Assembly (NCBI RefSeq): GCF_000482385.1
Contig: NZ_AXVD01000007.1
Span: 124,001 to 188,000, forward strand
Source of the DNA: Nocardia sp. CNY236
GTDB taxonomy: Bacteria > Actinomycetota > Actinomycetes > Mycobacteriales > Mycobacteriaceae
Reading direction: 5' to 3'
DNA: 64,000 nt
Shown here: positions 53,868 to 62,605 of the stretch, piece after piece
Layout of the letters: each line of letters opens with the position of its first letter
How positions within the stretch are numbered: the stretch's first letter is position 1
Program-made: the position numbers and the translations under genes
Notes under the pieces: generated by a model
Database searches by the model: none
What the model was told of the DNA's origin: nothing
The model's input: only the letters and a program-made list of their open reading frames with translations

Positions 53868-54564
53868 CGAGCCGGTAGCCGAGACCGCGCACCGTGACCA
53901 CGATGCGCGGATCGGATGGATCTTGTTCGATCTTGGTGCGCAAACGGCGCATGTGGACATCCACGATCCGCTCGTCGCCGAAAAATCCTCGGTCCCAGAC
54001 ACGTTCGAGCAGCACTGTGCGGCTGAGCACTCTGCCGGGCGACTCCGCCAGCTCACAGAGCAGCCGGAACTCGGTGAGCGTGAGCCGGATCTCCTCGTCG
54101 CCACGGCGCACGACGCCGCTGTCCTGCGCGAGGATCAGCGGAGCCTCCTCGTCGGCGTCGAGAACCATTTCCGGCGGCGCCTCCCGCTCGGCGGTCAAGC
54201 GGGCGCGGCGGCGCACTGCGCGCATGCGAGCAGTGATCTCCTTGATCTCGAACGGCTTGGTCACGAAATCGTCGGCGCCGGCCTCGAGCGCGGCCACCAC
54301 GTCGTGGGTGTCATCGCGGGCGCTGACCACGATGATCGGTACGTCGTGGTCGCGGCGGATCTCGCGAATGCACTCGAACCCGTCCATACCGCCCAGCATG
54401 AGATCGACGATCATCACATCGGGGACGCCGTTGCTGCGCAGGTGGGTGAGCGCGTCCTCGGCTTCCTCGGCCTCGTCGACGTCGTAGCCCTCGTCTTCCA
54501 TGGCGAGGCGCAACGCACCACGGACCCGGTCGTCATCTTCTACGATCATCAGGTTTGCGCTCAA
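53854..54564 (-). CDS. OmpR-family response regulator
   Basis: A 236-residue regulator. The receiver has IVEDDDRVRGALRLA, the acceptor Asp in DVMIVDLMLGGMDGFE (about 54) and Lys in FVTKPF; the C-terminal winged helix reads LTLTEFRLLCELAESPGRVLSRTVLLERVW (about 161-190) and ends VRGLGYRLD. The start is TTG 54564 with GGGATTAGGG upstream. Upstream partner of the kinase and probably first gene of a transcript that may extend into ectABCD. Confidence 0.93.
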   Translation of the reverse strand: MSANLMIVEDDDRVRGALRLAMEDEGYDVDEAEEAEDALTHLRSNGVPDVMIVDLMLGGMDGFECIREIRRDHDVPIIVVSARDDTHDVVAALEAGADDFVTKPFEIKEITARMRAVRRRARLTAEREAPPEMVLDADEEAPLILAQDSGVVRRGDEEIRLTLTEFRLLCELAESPGRVLSRTVLLERVWDRGFFGDERIVDVHMRRLRTKIEQDPSDPRIVVTVRGLGYRLDVQR

Positions 54565-54991
54565 GACCCTAATCCCTTGCAGACACGCGGAGGCGCGTCA
54601 AGATGCGGACACCCGCATCCACATGCCAACGAGACCCTCCGCTTCGAGCAACCTTGCTCAATTTCGGATACCCGGGAGGCTAGCTGGTAAACGTCCGGCA
54701 GACCGACATGACGGCTGCTGCCCGCCGCTGCGTGCGACCCGATTCACAGGCTTGGCGATGACCGGATCATGTGATTCTCCCGGGAATTCCGCCGCTGGAC
54801 AAATTTCGGCAAGTGCCGTCCTGTCGTCGAATTACTTTCGGCCGCAGGGCATTTTACCTCTCCAGGGTATCACGTTGCCGCCTCGCGCATCATCAGCGAA
54901 CGACAGAATCGAATCGACGAGCTGGTAGGTTCCAGCCGGAGGCCGATCAACTCCGGTGATGAGACTCACGGTGATGCCAGCGGCCCGCAGG
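54565..54991. other. Intergenic region upstream of the two-component genes
   Basis: About 430 bases with no supported gene; the minus-strand frame here is not related to known families. It should hold the promoter for the response regulator. I see no clear palindrome of note. Confidence 0.4.
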
Positions 54992-55339
54992 CTACCCTGG
55001 CCCCTCCAGGCGGTTGAAGTTGCTCGGCACACCGTCGGCATCGGACTCCTGATACCAGAAGCGCAGGTTGCGCGCATCGAACGTGGCCAACCATTCGTCC
55101 CAATCCACCCGGCGCAACACGGCGCCGCCATATCCGGGGAAGTCGAACCGCAACGCCCCGAGCTGGCCGTTGTGTTCGCTACCCGGGGTCGTCGCCGGTC
55201 GGGCGCCACGCTGTTCGGCCCACCTGCGAATGACACCGTGATTTCTGGTGACCACAATCCCCTCGGCCCGAGTCGGCGGCCTGGTTCCACCCGGCCCGAG
55301 CTGCGGGTTCCGGGCGCCTGGTCGTCGCTGGTCTGTCAT
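54992..55339 (-). CDS. Small conserved protein (often misnamed glucan branching enzyme)
   Basis: A 115-residue soluble protein. NHGVIRRWAEQRGARPATT, LRFDFPGYGG and WDEWLATFDARNLRFWYQ (residues about 33-96) match the short family found in many bacteria and often annotated, without basis, as 1,4-alpha-glucan branching enzyme; its function is unknown. The N-terminal 25 residues are rich in Pro, Gly and Arg and vary. The ATG follows GAGGAG. A SigF-like promoter lies 67 bases upstream, which fits a general-stress gene. Confidence 0.8.
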   Translation of the reverse strand: MTDQRRPGARNPQLGPGGTRPPTRAEGIVVTRNHGVIRRWAEQRGARPATTPGSEHNGQLGALRFDFPGYGGAVLRRVDWDEWLATFDARNLRFWYQESDADGVPSNFNRLEGPG

Positions 55340-55386
55340 GACGAGCTCCTCGAGCCATCGGCATCTGTTGTCGGGCTGGCGTCCAA

Positions 55387-55431
55387 CTACCCCACGGGTG
55401 TCTGACTACCCCACGGGTAACTTGTGCAAAC
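55387..55431 (-). promoter_or_regulatory. SigF-like promoter for the gene at 55339
   Basis: On the minus strand GTTT (55431-55428) is followed after 16 bases by GGGTAG (55411-55406), the spacing and bases of mycobacterial SigF promoters (GTTT, 15-17 bases, GGGTAT). The second GGGTAG (55392-55387) belongs to a repeated 14-mer, ACCCGTGGGGTAGT, 19 bases downstream. A SigF-type sigma gene lies right upstream. Confidence 0.55.
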
Positions 55432-55481
55432 TGGTCGACTCGGAGCCCCCTGCTCGCCGGTCATCAGGTCGTCGATGACGC

Positions 55482-56291
55482 TCAGTCGCGCAGCGCCTGC
55501 TCGCGCAGCGCGTGCAACGTCCGGGACAGGATACGCGACACATGCATCTGCGACACTCCGAGCCGCTCGGCGATCTGGTTCTGGGTGAGTGATTCGAAAA
55601 ACCGCATGATCAGTACCTGACGCTCGCGGTCGGGCAGAGCACCGATCAGCGGCCTCACCGCCATGAAGTCTTCGACCAGGTGATACGAGGGCTCCTCGGC
55701 GCCCAGGCTGTCGAGCAGGGGCAATGTGCCGTTGTCGGTATCGTCGCCGGCCACGGTGTCGATAGATGCCGACTGGTAGGCGTTGCCTGCGATCAGAGCC
55801 TGCATCACCTCGACCACGTCGACGTCCAACTGCACCGCGATCTCACGAGCTCGCGGCATCCGCCCGAGGCGCTGGGACAATGTCTCCACCGCCGCACCGA
55901 TGCTCAGCTGGATCTCCTTGGTCCGCCGCGGCACCCGCACCGCCCAGGTGTTGTCGCGAAAATGCCGCCGGACCTCGCCCATGATGGTCGGCACGGCGAA
56001 CGACAGAAACGACGATCCGCGCGACACATCGAAGCGGTCGACGGCCTGTACCAGCCCCAATCGTGCAACCTGTAGCAAGTCCTCGTAGTTCTCCCCACGT
56101 CCGGAGAACTTCCGTGCGATGTGCTCGGCCAGCGGAAGACAACGCTCGATCAACTCGAGACGCATGGCCGCCCGCCGGGGGTCGTCCGTAGCCAGCGCCT
56201 CGATCTTCTCGAACAGCGGCTCGACATTGTCGTAGCTGTCGCGGCGTGATCCCGACTCCGGAACGAACCCACGGCGTCGTGCTCGGTTCAC
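55482..56291 (-). CDS. SigF/SigB-type RNA polymerase sigma factor
   Basis: A 269-residue sigma factor of group 3. Region 2 includes LPLAEHIARKFSGRGENYEDLLQVARLGLVQAVDRFD (about 50-86) with FLSFAVPTIMGEVRRHFRDNTWAVRVPRR for the -10 contact, and region 4 reads LPDRERQVLIMRFFESLTQNQIAERLGVSQMHVSRILSRTL. It directs stress or stationary-phase genes. The GTG at 56291 overlaps the STAS gene's stop (GTGA). No RsbW-type anti-sigma kinase gene is present in this stretch, so the antagonist must act on one encoded elsewhere. I leave the symbol empty because several sigF-like genes usually exist. Confidence 0.92.
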   Translation of the reverse strand: MNRARRRGFVPESGSRRDSYDNVEPLFEKIEALATDDPRRAAMRLELIERCLPLAEHIARKFSGRGENYEDLLQVARLGLVQAVDRFDVSRGSSFLSFAVPTIMGEVRRHFRDNTWAVRVPRRTKEIQLSIGAAVETLSQRLGRMPRAREIAVQLDVDVVEVMQALIAGNAYQSASIDTVAGDDTDNGTLPLLDSLGAEEPSYHLVEDFMAVRPLIGALPDRERQVLIMRFFESLTQNQIAERLGVSQMHVSRILSRTLHALREQALRD

Positions 56292-56701
56292 ACCTCCAGC
56301 GCCATCTGCACCGACGAATAGTGCGTGAACAACGACCGCACACCGGTCACCTCGAGCGCCCGCTCGACTCCAGGGCCGCCTGCAACGATCCGCAGATCGG
56401 GACCACCGGATTCGCCGGTTCGTAGGGCGCCCAGTCGCATGGCCACGCGCAGGCTCAAAAATCTGGTCGCCTGCAGATCCACCACAACTGCCGCACACGA
56501 TGTCCGCAGGGCTCGCTCGACCGTGTGGTAGAACTCGCCCGACACGGCGGCATCCAACTCGCCCTCGACCCGAACCACGACACAGTTACAGGGCCGATTC
56601 ACCCGCTGGACCCACACCCGGTTGTCGCAGCGATATTCGGGTCCCGAACCGTCGAGACGCACGTCCGCGGCAGGTTCTCGGAGCAGAGAAATGGCAGACA
56701 A
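56288..56701 (-). CDS. STAS-domain anti-sigma factor antagonist
   Basis: A 137-residue protein with a single STAS domain (about 39-135): VVVRVEGELDAAVSGEFYHTVERAL, AAVVVDLQATRFLSLRVAMRLGAL, and GVERALEVTGVRSLF. At the usual phosphorylated Ser position the motif is TRFLSLRVA, with Ser present. It would release the sigma factor from its anti-sigma when unphosphorylated. The start is TTG 56701, preceded by CGGAGG. The gene is coupled to the sigma gene by a four-base overlap. Confidence 0.88.
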   Translation of the reverse strand: MSAISLLREPAADVRLDGSGPEYRCDNRVWVQRVNRPCNCVVVRVEGELDAAVSGEFYHTVERALRTSCAAVVVDLQATRFLSLRVAMRLGALRTGESGGPDLRIVAGGPGVERALEVTGVRSLFTHYSSVQMALEV

Positions 56702-56965
56702 GTCGAACCTCCGAAGTACGAAGATTCCAGTTCCGCGCGACGGCTGGTCATGGAGGCGGCAGGTGAACGAATCGGGTATCGTGCCGCCCCATCGATCGGT
56801 TACTCCGTACGCGTCGAACCGGGGTCGGCTGTGGTCTCAACCTTTCTACAGTGTGGCACGGCCGACTCGTTCCCGGCGGCGTTCGGCAGGACAACTACGA
56901 CGGCTTGCGACCCGCGGTCGGTGCGCCGGCAATCGGAGCCGCCCGATTCCCGAACCCGGGGTTCC

Positions 56966-57826
56966 TCACCCACGCGTGATACCGGCTTTCGACGCGACAT
57001 AGCGGGTCATTGCCCAGTTCAAACCGCGCATCGCGAGGGTATACGCGGGAGGAAAGTACCGTTGGGTCCACCAACCGACGCGGATGTCGGGGGAGGTGAA
57101 GATCAGGTACCGGTCACGTTCGACACCATGCACGATGGATCGGGCTGCGGCCTCCGGCGACACCGCATGCCGGCTGAACACCGACATGCCGCGCTGCACC
57201 GCCAGGGCGGTGCGATCGACGCCCGCGATGTCGATACTGTCCACCATGGGTGTGGCCATCGCCCCCGGACACACGAGGCTGACCCCGATACGGTGCCGGG
57301 CCAGGTCGAAGCGCAAGACCTCCGATACTCCACGCAGACCGAACTTGGCCGCGCTGTAGGGTGCGTGCCAGGGCAGCCCGAACAATCCGGCGGCCGAGGA
57401 CACGTTCACGATGTGACCGCCGCGACCGGTCTGGATCATCGAGGGAACGAAGGCCTCGATGACATGAATCGGGCCCATGAGGTCGATGTCGATGGTGCGC
57501 CGCCACTGTGCGTGCGCCAACCGGTCGACGGTACCCCAGGTGGCGATACCCGCCACGTTCATGACGATATCGACGGTGCCGACCCGAGAGTGCGCCTCGG
57601 CTGCCAATGCCACGACCTGGTCGTAGTCACTGACGTCCACGGCCGTGGCCAGGTGCACGGTCGCCCCCGCGGCACGGGCGTCGGCGGCGGTCCGAGCGAG
57701 TCCCTCGGGGGCGATGTCGGTCAGCACGAGCGACGCACCCTTGTCTGCGGCGGCGAGTGCCGTGCTGCGACCGAGTCCGCTGGCCGCTCCGGTGATCACA
57801 CAAGTCTTACCGCCGAAACTCGTCAT
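56966..57826 (-). CDS. Short-chain dehydrogenase/reductase
   Basis: A 286-residue classical SDR. TCVITGAASGLGRSTALAAA is the NAD(P) loop, NVAGIATWG the NNAG-equivalent motif, Ser in VNVSSAAGLFG, and the catalytic YSAAK (Tyr and Lys). Extra C-terminal residues (RYFPPAYTLAMRGLNWAMTRY) may touch membranes or lipid substrates. Similar SDRs lie beside Baeyer-Villiger monooxygenases in mycobacteria (mymA-type clusters); here the monooxygenase gene is 112 bases upstream on the same strand, so a shared pathway is likely. ATG 57826 matches the family start. Confidence 0.9.
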   Translation of the reverse strand: MTSFGGKTCVITGAASGLGRSTALAAADKGASLVLTDIAPEGLARTAADARAAGATVHLATAVDVSDYDQVVALAAEAHSRVGTVDIVMNVAGIATWGTVDRLAHAQWRRTIDIDLMGPIHVIEAFVPSMIQTGRGGHIVNVSSAAGLFGLPWHAPYSAAKFGLRGVSEVLRFDLARHRIGVSLVCPGAMATPMVDSIDIAGVDRTALAVQRGMSVFSRHAVSPEAAARSIVHGVERDRYLIFTSPDIRVGWWTQRYFPPAYTLAMRGLNWAMTRYVASKAGITRG

Positions 57827-57938
57827 AGCCGACGACCCTACGCAACCGCGATCACTTGGGTCCATGAACCGATCACTCGGCATGCACCACCGTGGGCGGG
57901 TGGTTGCGCCGGCCCTGGCACCCTGACATGCGCCGGGC

Positions 57939-59447
57939 TCACGCTGTTCGCGAACCTTCCAACGGAGACGTCGGGGTCGAGGCCCCCTCGGCCGCGCTGA
58001 AGGTGAGTATGCCCTCGTCGATCACGTCCTCGCGCAACAACTTGCGGTCGTGGTAGTAGTTGTGGGCCATCCACCACGGTCCGTTGGTGCCTTGTCGTAC
58101 CATCGCCGCATCCCCGCGCTGCACATAACCGGCGGTCAACGAGCTGCCCATGATCGAGTGCGGGCTGCGATCACTGTCGCGGGCAACGGCTTCCACCCGG
58201 GTCAGACCGTTGGCTTTCATATGGTTGAGCACACGGCAGAAGTATTCGGCCGCCAGATCTGCCTTCAGCGTCCACGAGGCGTTGATATAGCCGAACACGA
58301 CCATCGCGTTCGGCACGCCGTCCAAGAGCGCACCTTTGTAGAACACCCGATCGCGGACCACCACCGGCTCACCGTCCACTTCCAGGCTCATCCCACCGAG
58401 CATCTGCAGGGTCAAGCCGGTCGCGCTGACAACCAGGTCGGCAGGTATCTCCTCCCCGGAGACCAAACGGATTCCATTCTCGGTGAACGTCTCGATGTGG
58501 TCTGTGACGATCGACGCCTTGCCGTTTCGCACTACCTTGAAGAAGTCACCATTGGGCACCATGCACAGACGTTGGTCCCACGGGTTGTAGGTGGGAGTGA
58601 AGTGGCGCATGTCGACGTTTGCGCCGACCTGCATCCGCACGGCGCCGAGCAGAACTTTCTTGACCGCCTTCGGGTTGCTGCGTGAGAGCTGATAGATCAT
58701 GCGCTGCAGTGCGATATTTCGGATGCGCCCGATCCGGTAGATGATCTTGGCAGGCACCTTGGCCAGTTTCATGCCCACTGCCATGGGGTCGTCGGCGGGC
58801 AATGTGGTGGCGTAGGTCGGCGAGCGCTGCAACATGGTGACGTGAGCTGCCTTGTCGCTCATTGCCGGAAGCAGTGTGATCGCGGTGGCGCCGGAGCCGA
58901 TCACCACCACGCGCTTGCCGGAGTAGTCGAGCCCTTCTGGCCAGTGCTGGGGATGCACGATCTGCCCACCGAAGTTCTCTTCGCCGGGAAACCGTGGGCG
59001 ATAGCCGTTGTCGTAGTCGTAGTAACCGGTACAGCCGACCAGGAAATTGCAGGTGTAGATCTCGGTCTCACCGGTTTGTTCGTCTATCGCCTCGACTGTC
59101 CACATAGCGGTCGCGCTGGACCAGCGCGCTGTGGTCGCTCTCCGACCGAACCGGATATGTTCGGTGATGCCGTATTCGACTGCGGTCTGCTCGATGTAGT
59201 CGCGAATCCACGGCCCTTCGGCCAGCACCTTCGTGCCGTGCCACGGACGGAAGTCGTATCCGAACGTGAACATGTCGGAGTCGGACCGAATGCCGGGGTA
59301 ACGGAACAGATCCCAGGTGCCGCCGATGGACGTTCTACGTTCCAGAATCGCATAGCTGCGACCTGTCTGCTGCCTGGTGAGATGGCATGCCATGCCGATT
59401 CCCGAAAGTCCAGCACCGATTATCAATACGTCGACATGCCGCGTCAT
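57939..59447 (-). CDS. Flavin-binding Baeyer-Villiger-type monooxygenase (EthA-like)
   Basis: A 502-residue flavoprotein. FAD motif IIGAGLSGIGMACHL at the start; the EthA-group stretch YPGIRSDSDMFTFGYDFRPW (about 55-74); the Baeyer-Villiger fingerprint FGGQIVHPQHWPEGLDYSGK; NADPH motif VVIGSGATAITLLPA; and ATG-type motif VVSATGLTLQMLGG. Such enzymes insert oxygen into ketones, and EthA also activates thioamide drugs. ATG 59447 is fixed by the FAD motif; the ribosome site is weak. The SDR gene downstream may supply the ketone. Confidence 0.92.
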   Translation of the reverse strand: MTRHVDVLIIGAGLSGIGMACHLTRQQTGRSYAILERRTSIGGTWDLFRYPGIRSDSDMFTFGYDFRPWHGTKVLAEGPWIRDYIEQTAVEYGITEHIRFGRRATTARWSSATAMWTVEAIDEQTGETEIYTCNFLVGCTGYYDYDNGYRPRFPGEENFGGQIVHPQHWPEGLDYSGKRVVVIGSGATAITLLPAMSDKAAHVTMLQRSPTYATTLPADDPMAVGMKLAKVPAKIIYRIGRIRNIALQRMIYQLSRSNPKAVKKVLLGAVRMQVGANVDMRHFTPTYNPWDQRLCMVPNGDFFKVVRNGKASIVTDHIETFTENGIRLVSGEEIPADLVVSATGLTLQMLGGMSLEVDGEPVVVRDRVFYKGALLDGVPNAMVVFGYINASWTLKADLAAEYFCRVLNHMKANGLTRVEAVARDSDRSPHSIMGSSLTAGYVQRGDAAMVRQGTNGPWWMAHNYYHDRKLLREDVIDEGILTFSAAEGASTPTSPLEGSRTA

Positions 59448-59798
59448 GGAAGTACTCGTTTCGTTCAGTTGGCCGCGCGCACTAGCGAGTACGCGCGGAG
59501 ACAGGCTACGTGTGATCACTGGTTACGTCTAGTCCGGGTCCGGCGGCATACGAGGTGCGCAAAGCCTTGTCCGCGTTCATATATCGATGAGTGGTGAACC
59601 AAACATGACATCACACCGCTGACGTTGTCTCATATGCGCCATCACTGAATGGGATATTGACTTCATTCTTGCTTTCTGATATCAAATGGCGCACAGTTGT
59701 TTCCGATGGCTGGGGTGTGCGGCCATCGGAACGATCCTCGGCCGAGGACGCGAGCGGCCCGATAGCGGCTCTGAACACCGTGACATGAGAAGAGTCGA
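59448..59798. other. A/T-richer divergent gap with inverted repeat
   Basis: About 350 bases without a gene between the monooxygenase and the prenyltransferase remnant. Perfect arms TGCGCCAT (59635-59642) and ATGGCGCA (59686-59693) enclose an A/T-rich 43-base centre. It may be a regulator site for the monooxygenase operon or a relic of the promoter of the broken gene. Confidence 0.4.
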
Positions 59799-60215
59799 AT
59801 GAAACTTCTGCCCTTGTTCTTACGTCGACCGATGGAGGCGGTCTACGAGCGTCGACTGGCCACGACCTAGGCCGGACTGCCGCGACCACAACACATCGGA
59901 ATCATGCTCGATGGCAATCGCCGGTGGGCGAGAGAAGCCGGCCACGACGATGTGCGGGAGGGATATCGCGTCGGCGGCGCCAAAGTGGCGGAGTTTCTGG
60001 AATGGTGCACGGCTGCAGACATCGCACACGTCACCCTCTTCATGCTCTCCGATGACAATCTCGGCCGCCCTGCAGCGGAACTCGAGTCGCTGGTCGAGAT
60101 CATCGAAACAACTGTGTGCGACATCGCCGCCGAAGGTAGAAGTTGGGAAGTCCAGGTAATCGGATCACTCGATCTACTCCCGGCGGCCCCCACGGCGTAT
60201 AGCCGAGATTCGTGA
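59799..60215 (+). pseudogene. Broken cis-prenyltransferase (uppS-like)
   Basis: From ATG 59799 the frame reads MKLLPLFLRRPMEAVYERRL, then meets TAG at 59868 and continues in the same frame with RPQHIGIMLDGNRRWAREAG, the catalytic region of short-chain Z-isoprenyl diphosphate synthases. EFLEWCTAADIAHVTLFMLSDDNL and VIGSLDLLP follow, after which similarity stops and a TGA ends the frame near residue 139. The family needs about 250-260 residues, so the gene has a nonsense codon and has lost its C-terminal half. A shortened protein from an internal GTG or ATG would lack the dimer and second substrate regions. Confidence 0.85.
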
Positions 60216-60281
60216 ACAGTCGAGACCGAATATCGTTTGTCGCATCCACCGATCGATTCTCGACAAGGATTCGCAGCTGCC

Positions 60282-61550
60282 ATGCCGACCTCCAGGCACT
60301 TCAGCGACCGGCTACCGCGTCGGTTGGGACTACTCGATGCGGTGGTGATCGGGTTGGGTTCCATGCTGGGCGCTGGCATTTTCGCCGCGCTGGCGCCGGC
60401 GGCGCGGGCCGCTGGGTCCGGCCTGCTGATCGGACTGGCAGTTGCGGCAGTGGTGGCCTATTGCAACGCCACGTCCTCGGCACGGTTGGCCGCACGATAC
60501 CCGACCTCCGGCGGCGCCTATGTGTACGGGCGAGAACGTCTCGGCGAGTTCTGGGGGTATCTGGCCGGCTGGAGTTTCGTGGTGGGCAAAACCGCCTCCT
60601 GCGCGGCGATGGCCCTGACAGTCGGTACCTACCTGTGGCCCGAGCGACCACGCCTGGTCGCAGTCGCCTCGGTACTGGCCTTGGCGGCGATCACCTACCG
60701 AGGAGTGCAGAAGTCGGCTGTGCTCACCCGGGCGATCGTCGGCATCGTCCTGGCAGTTCTGGCAGCGGTGGTGATCGCGGCTGTCCGCTCCCCCGCCGCC
60801 GACCTCGGCCGCCTCGACATAGGACCGGATGTGTCGCTGCACGGGGTATTACAAGCCGGTGGCCTGCTGTTCTTCGCTTTCGCCGGGTACGCGCGCATCG
60901 CTACCCTGGGCGAAGAGGTGCGTGACCCCACACGCACCATTGCGCGGGCGATCCCGGTGGCTCTGACGATCACCCTTGTGGTCTACGTCACCGTCGCGAC
61001 CGCCGCCTTGACCGTTCTCGGCGGGTCCGGCCTGGGTGCCGTCGCGGCGCCGCTGGTCGACGCTGTGCGCGCTGCCGACCTGCCGGCCCTGATGCCGGCC
61101 GTTCGCATCGGCGCCGCGATTGCGGCGCTGGGATCATTGCTTGCGTTGCTGCTCGGTGTCTCCCGCACTGCCTTCGCCATGGCTCGCGACGGCCACCTTC
61201 CACGCGCGCTGACGGCGATACATCCCAGCACCGGCGTACCGCATCGTGCAGAGCTCGTGGTGGGTTCGGCAGTGGTGATCCTGACCACCACCACCGACCT
61301 GCGCGGCGCAATCGGTTTCTCGTCCTTCGGCGTGCTCACCTATTACGTGATCGCCAACGTCGCGGCGTGGAATCTCCCCTACAAGGGACGACTTCGTCGG
61401 GCGGTACCCGCTCTGGGAGCTGCGGGCTGCATTGTGCTCGCGGGCACGCTGCCAATCGAATCCGTCATCGCTGGCGTCAGCGTGCTCGTCCTCGGGGCCG
61501 CGACCTACACCGCCCGCCGCGTGATCAGCTCGGGCCGCGGCCGGGTCTGA
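60282..61550 (+). CDS. Amino-acid permease (APC family)
   Basis: A 422-residue inner-membrane transporter with about twelve hydrophobic segments. LLDAVVIGLGSMLGAGIFAALAPAA (about 18-42) is the substrate-binding unwound helix of the APC superfamily; SARLAARYPTSGGAYVYGRERLGEFWGYLAGW follows, and FFAFAGYARIATLGEEVRDPTRTI is helix six with its loop. It probably imports an amino acid or amine. ATG 60282 is preferred; a TTG at 60237 is in frame. Monocistronic by spacing. Confidence 0.9.
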   Translation: MPTSRHFSDRLPRRLGLLDAVVIGLGSMLGAGIFAALAPAARAAGSGLLIGLAVAAVVAYCNATSSARLAARYPTSGGAYVYGRERLGEFWGYLAGWSFVVGKTASCAAMALTVGTYLWPERPRLVAVASVLALAAITYRGVQKSAVLTRAIVGIVLAVLAAVVIAAVRSPAADLGRLDIGPDVSLHGVLQAGGLLFFAFAGYARIATLGEEVRDPTRTIARAIPVALTITLVVYVTVATAALTVLGGSGLGAVAAPLVDAVRAADLPALMPAVRIGAAIAALGSLLALLLGVSRTAFAMARDGHLPRALTAIHPSTGVPHRAELVVGSAVVILTTTTDLRGAIGFSSFGVLTYYVIANVAAWNLPYKGRLRRAVPALGAAGCIVLAGTLPIESVIAGVSVLVLGAATYTARRVISSGRGRV

Positions 61551-61731
61551 CCCACGGGCCAGTATTTACTCCACTGCAGCGGAAGTGTTGCCGGGAGCAC
61601 GACTGCGCCGACGACTTATGGGGTGGTACCCGCTGTTGTGGCGCAATACCGGGTAGTCGATCACTGCCTTACAGTGGATGCCAATGGTTTGCTATTTGTT
61701 GCTTCTCTACCGATCCGAGAGGACGCCACGG

Positions 61732-62043
61732 ATGGCCGCACAGCTGAATCCGACGGTGCAGGAGTTCATCGACGCGGTCAATGCCGCCGATCAGGACCGG
61801 TTCTACGCTGTGCTCACCGACGATGCGACGATGTCCGATGACGGCGTCGAACGCAACCTTGCCCAGTGGACCGAAACAGAGATCTTCATCGGCAATGCTC
61901 GGATGCGGATCGAATCCGTCGGTGACGGCGGCACCGAATTGGTCGCCGACTACACCAATTCGCGGTGGGGCTCGATGCGTACCACCTGGCGGTTCGTAGT
62001 TCGCGACGGCAAGGTCAGCCGCTTCGAGACCGGGCAGGCCTGA
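61732..62043 (+). CDS. SnoaL-like (NTF2-fold) protein
   Basis: A 103-residue single-domain protein. NPTVQEFIDAVNAADQDRFYAVLTDDATMSDDG and the strand-rich end MRTTWRFVVRDGKVSRFETGQA follow the SnoaL/NTF2-like pattern. The fold serves isomerases, cyclases and binding proteins, so no reaction can be named. The ATG follows GAGAGGA. An in-frame start 18 codons earlier lacks similarity. Confidence 0.82.
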   Translation: MAAQLNPTVQEFIDAVNAADQDRFYAVLTDDATMSDDGVERNLAQWTETEIFIGNARMRIESVGDGGTELVADYTNSRWGSMRTTWRFVVRDGKVSRFETGQA

Positions 62044-62180
62044 CGGTCACCGCCGCTCGGCACGCCTGTCGCGGAACCTGCCGCCGAGTTCTGTAGCGCC
62101 TGACCCACGGACCCGCCGCAGCACCGACGTGCCGTGGCTTTAAGGTGGGGCGACCGCGACAGCGACCAGGAGGATCGTCG

Positions 62181-62519
62181 ATGAGGGCACTACTATCTCG
62201 GACCCGAGGGGCACGGATCCGGACGACCGGTTTCGCAGTCGCCGTGCTGGTCGCTGCCCTTGCCGGCTGCACCGATATCGAACGGGCACTCAACCGCGGC
62301 GGCGACACCCCGTGCAGCCAGTACATCGAGCAGGACCAAGATGCCAAGCGCATGACGATCACCAAGTTCGTCAAACAGCAAACTCAGAACGAAAACGAAC
62401 CCTCGGGCACCGTCGTAGACGCAACTATGGTGGCGGTCGAACTGTTGTGCGGCACTCAGGCGAACGCGGACACCCCGATCAAGGACGCAGACGTCGCGGG
62501 GATCTTCTTCCACAAGTGA
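62181..62519 (+). CDS. Small lipoprotein, HdeA-like pattern
   Basis: A 112-residue precursor. A basic start (MRALLSRTRGARIRTTG), a hydrophobic stretch and the lipobox LAGC at about 27-30 mark it as a lipoprotein attached after cleavage before Cys. The mature part has two further Cys (DTPCSQYIEQDQD and AVELLCGTQANAD), spaced as in HdeA-type acid-stress proteins, probably forming one disulphide. Family assignment is tentative. ATG 62181 follows AGGAGGA. A stem-loop starts at its stop codon. Confidence 0.75.
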   Translation: MRALLSRTRGARIRTTGFAVAVLVAALAGCTDIERALNRGGDTPCSQYIEQDQDAKRMTITKFVKQQTQNENEPSGTVVDATMVAVELLCGTQANADTPIKDADVAGIFFHK

Positions 62520-62555
62520 CCGGCACAGGCGAAGTCTCGCATCACCTGTGCCGGT
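62519..62555. terminator. Stem-loop after the lipoprotein gene
   Basis: Perfect 11-base arms ACCGGCACAGG (62519-62529) and CCTGTGCCGGT (62545-62555) begin at the last base of the stop codon. The dehydrogenase gene converges on the other side, so this is likely a shared terminator. Confidence 0.7.
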
Positions 62556-62605
62556 TCGATGCCGTGTCTCCGGATGAAACGACCATCGGGACACACGTGC
62601 CGAGG

